NCBI GenBank assembly: GCA_001657395.1
Contig: LYSY01000001.1
Location: 496,001-560,000, forward strand
From: Rhodospirillales bacterium BBD 1991-14
GTDB lineage: Bacteria; Pseudomonadota; Alphaproteobacteria; Kiloniellales; Kiloniellaceae
Direction of reading: 5' to 3'
Length of the DNA stretch: 64,000 nt
In this document: positions 63,932-64,000 of the stretch, one piece after another
Layout of the letters: every line of letters starts with the position of its first letter
Position numbering within the stretch: the stretch's first letter is position 1
The notes under the pieces: generated by a model
What the model was told of the DNA's origin: nothing
Database searches by the model: none
The model's input: the letters and a program-made list of their open reading frames with translations, nothing else
Translations under genes and position numbers: made by a program

Positions 63932-64000
63932 CCTGCCGTCCTCTCCTCACTGTCTGCCGGGCCCGCTCTGTGGCGTTGCCCGGCGTGTTTACCCTGCCGG

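Overview
The window looks like a chromosomal segment of a high-GC alphaproteobacterium, probably a Rhodospirillales/Kiloniellales-type organism. The basis is qualitative: strong GC bias at third codon positions, a GyrA with the long extra segment in its C-terminal domain that is usual in alphaproteobacteria, the recG/sdhE/mfd neighbourhood, and an exo-type polysaccharide locus. No species can be named from the sequence alone.

Layout. 1-4.1 kb is housekeeping: the ssb 3' end, gyrA, coaD and tRNA-Lys(TTT). 4.1-9.7 kb is a visibly AT-richer island starting at the 3' end of tRNA-Lys. It holds a coupled toxin-like/XRE/unknown operon behind a palindrome, a repeat-rich intergenic region, a DUF5677 protein, a second XRE regulator with its own palindrome, and several small unknown genes. 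No integrase is visible. 9.7-15.4 kb has a membrane histidine kinase, several short unknown genes, a DksA/TraR-type zinc-finger protein and two tRNA-Leu genes (GAG and CAG). 15.7-23.2 kb has a tandem-duplicated DUF502 membrane protein, recG, sdhE and mfd.

23.4-28.7 kb is a complete Dpp/Opp-type peptide ABC importer (binding protein, two permeases, two ATPases). A DsbA-family oxidoreductase follows on the other strand. 29.5-34.6 kb is a tight five-gene operon of acyl-CoA ligase, SDR, acyl-CoA dehydrogenase, APH-fold phosphotransferase and DUF6285. Its parts match, one for one, the lvaE-D-C-A-B set used in bacteria to catabolise levulinate and other 4-hydroxy acids through phosphorylated acyl-CoA. 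PilZ and PAS proteins (35.1-36.1 kb) then precede the polysaccharide locus.

36.6-59.6 kb is an exopolysaccharide locus resembling rhizobial exo clusters. It contains GalE, an ExoL-like protein, several GT2 enzymes, GT4 and GT8 transferases, a GH16 glycanase (ExoK-like), an ExoP/Wzc-type co-polymerase and kinase, and an O-antigen-ligase-type polymerase (ExoQ-like). It also has a sulfotransferase, an ExoY-type initiating phosphotransferase, a Wza-type export lipoprotein and an outer-membrane barrel protein. Set within it are a class III adenylate cyclase, an alkaline-phosphatase-fold protein with altered metal-site motifs, and a GalU/ExoN-like protein that has lost its nucleotide-binding signature. 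No Wzx/ExoT flippase is visible. The likely product is an exported, possibly sulfated, polysaccharide.

59.7-64 kb is a minus-strand operon of an MBL-fold protein (with a modified zinc motif), an FAD aromatic hydroxylase, DUF2783 and a CaiB/BaiF CoA-transferase.

The best leads are the lva-type operon, the island TA-like operon and its neighbouring repeat array, the degenerate ExoN homologue, the fused DUF502 duplication, and recurring short perfect tandem duplications at gene edges.
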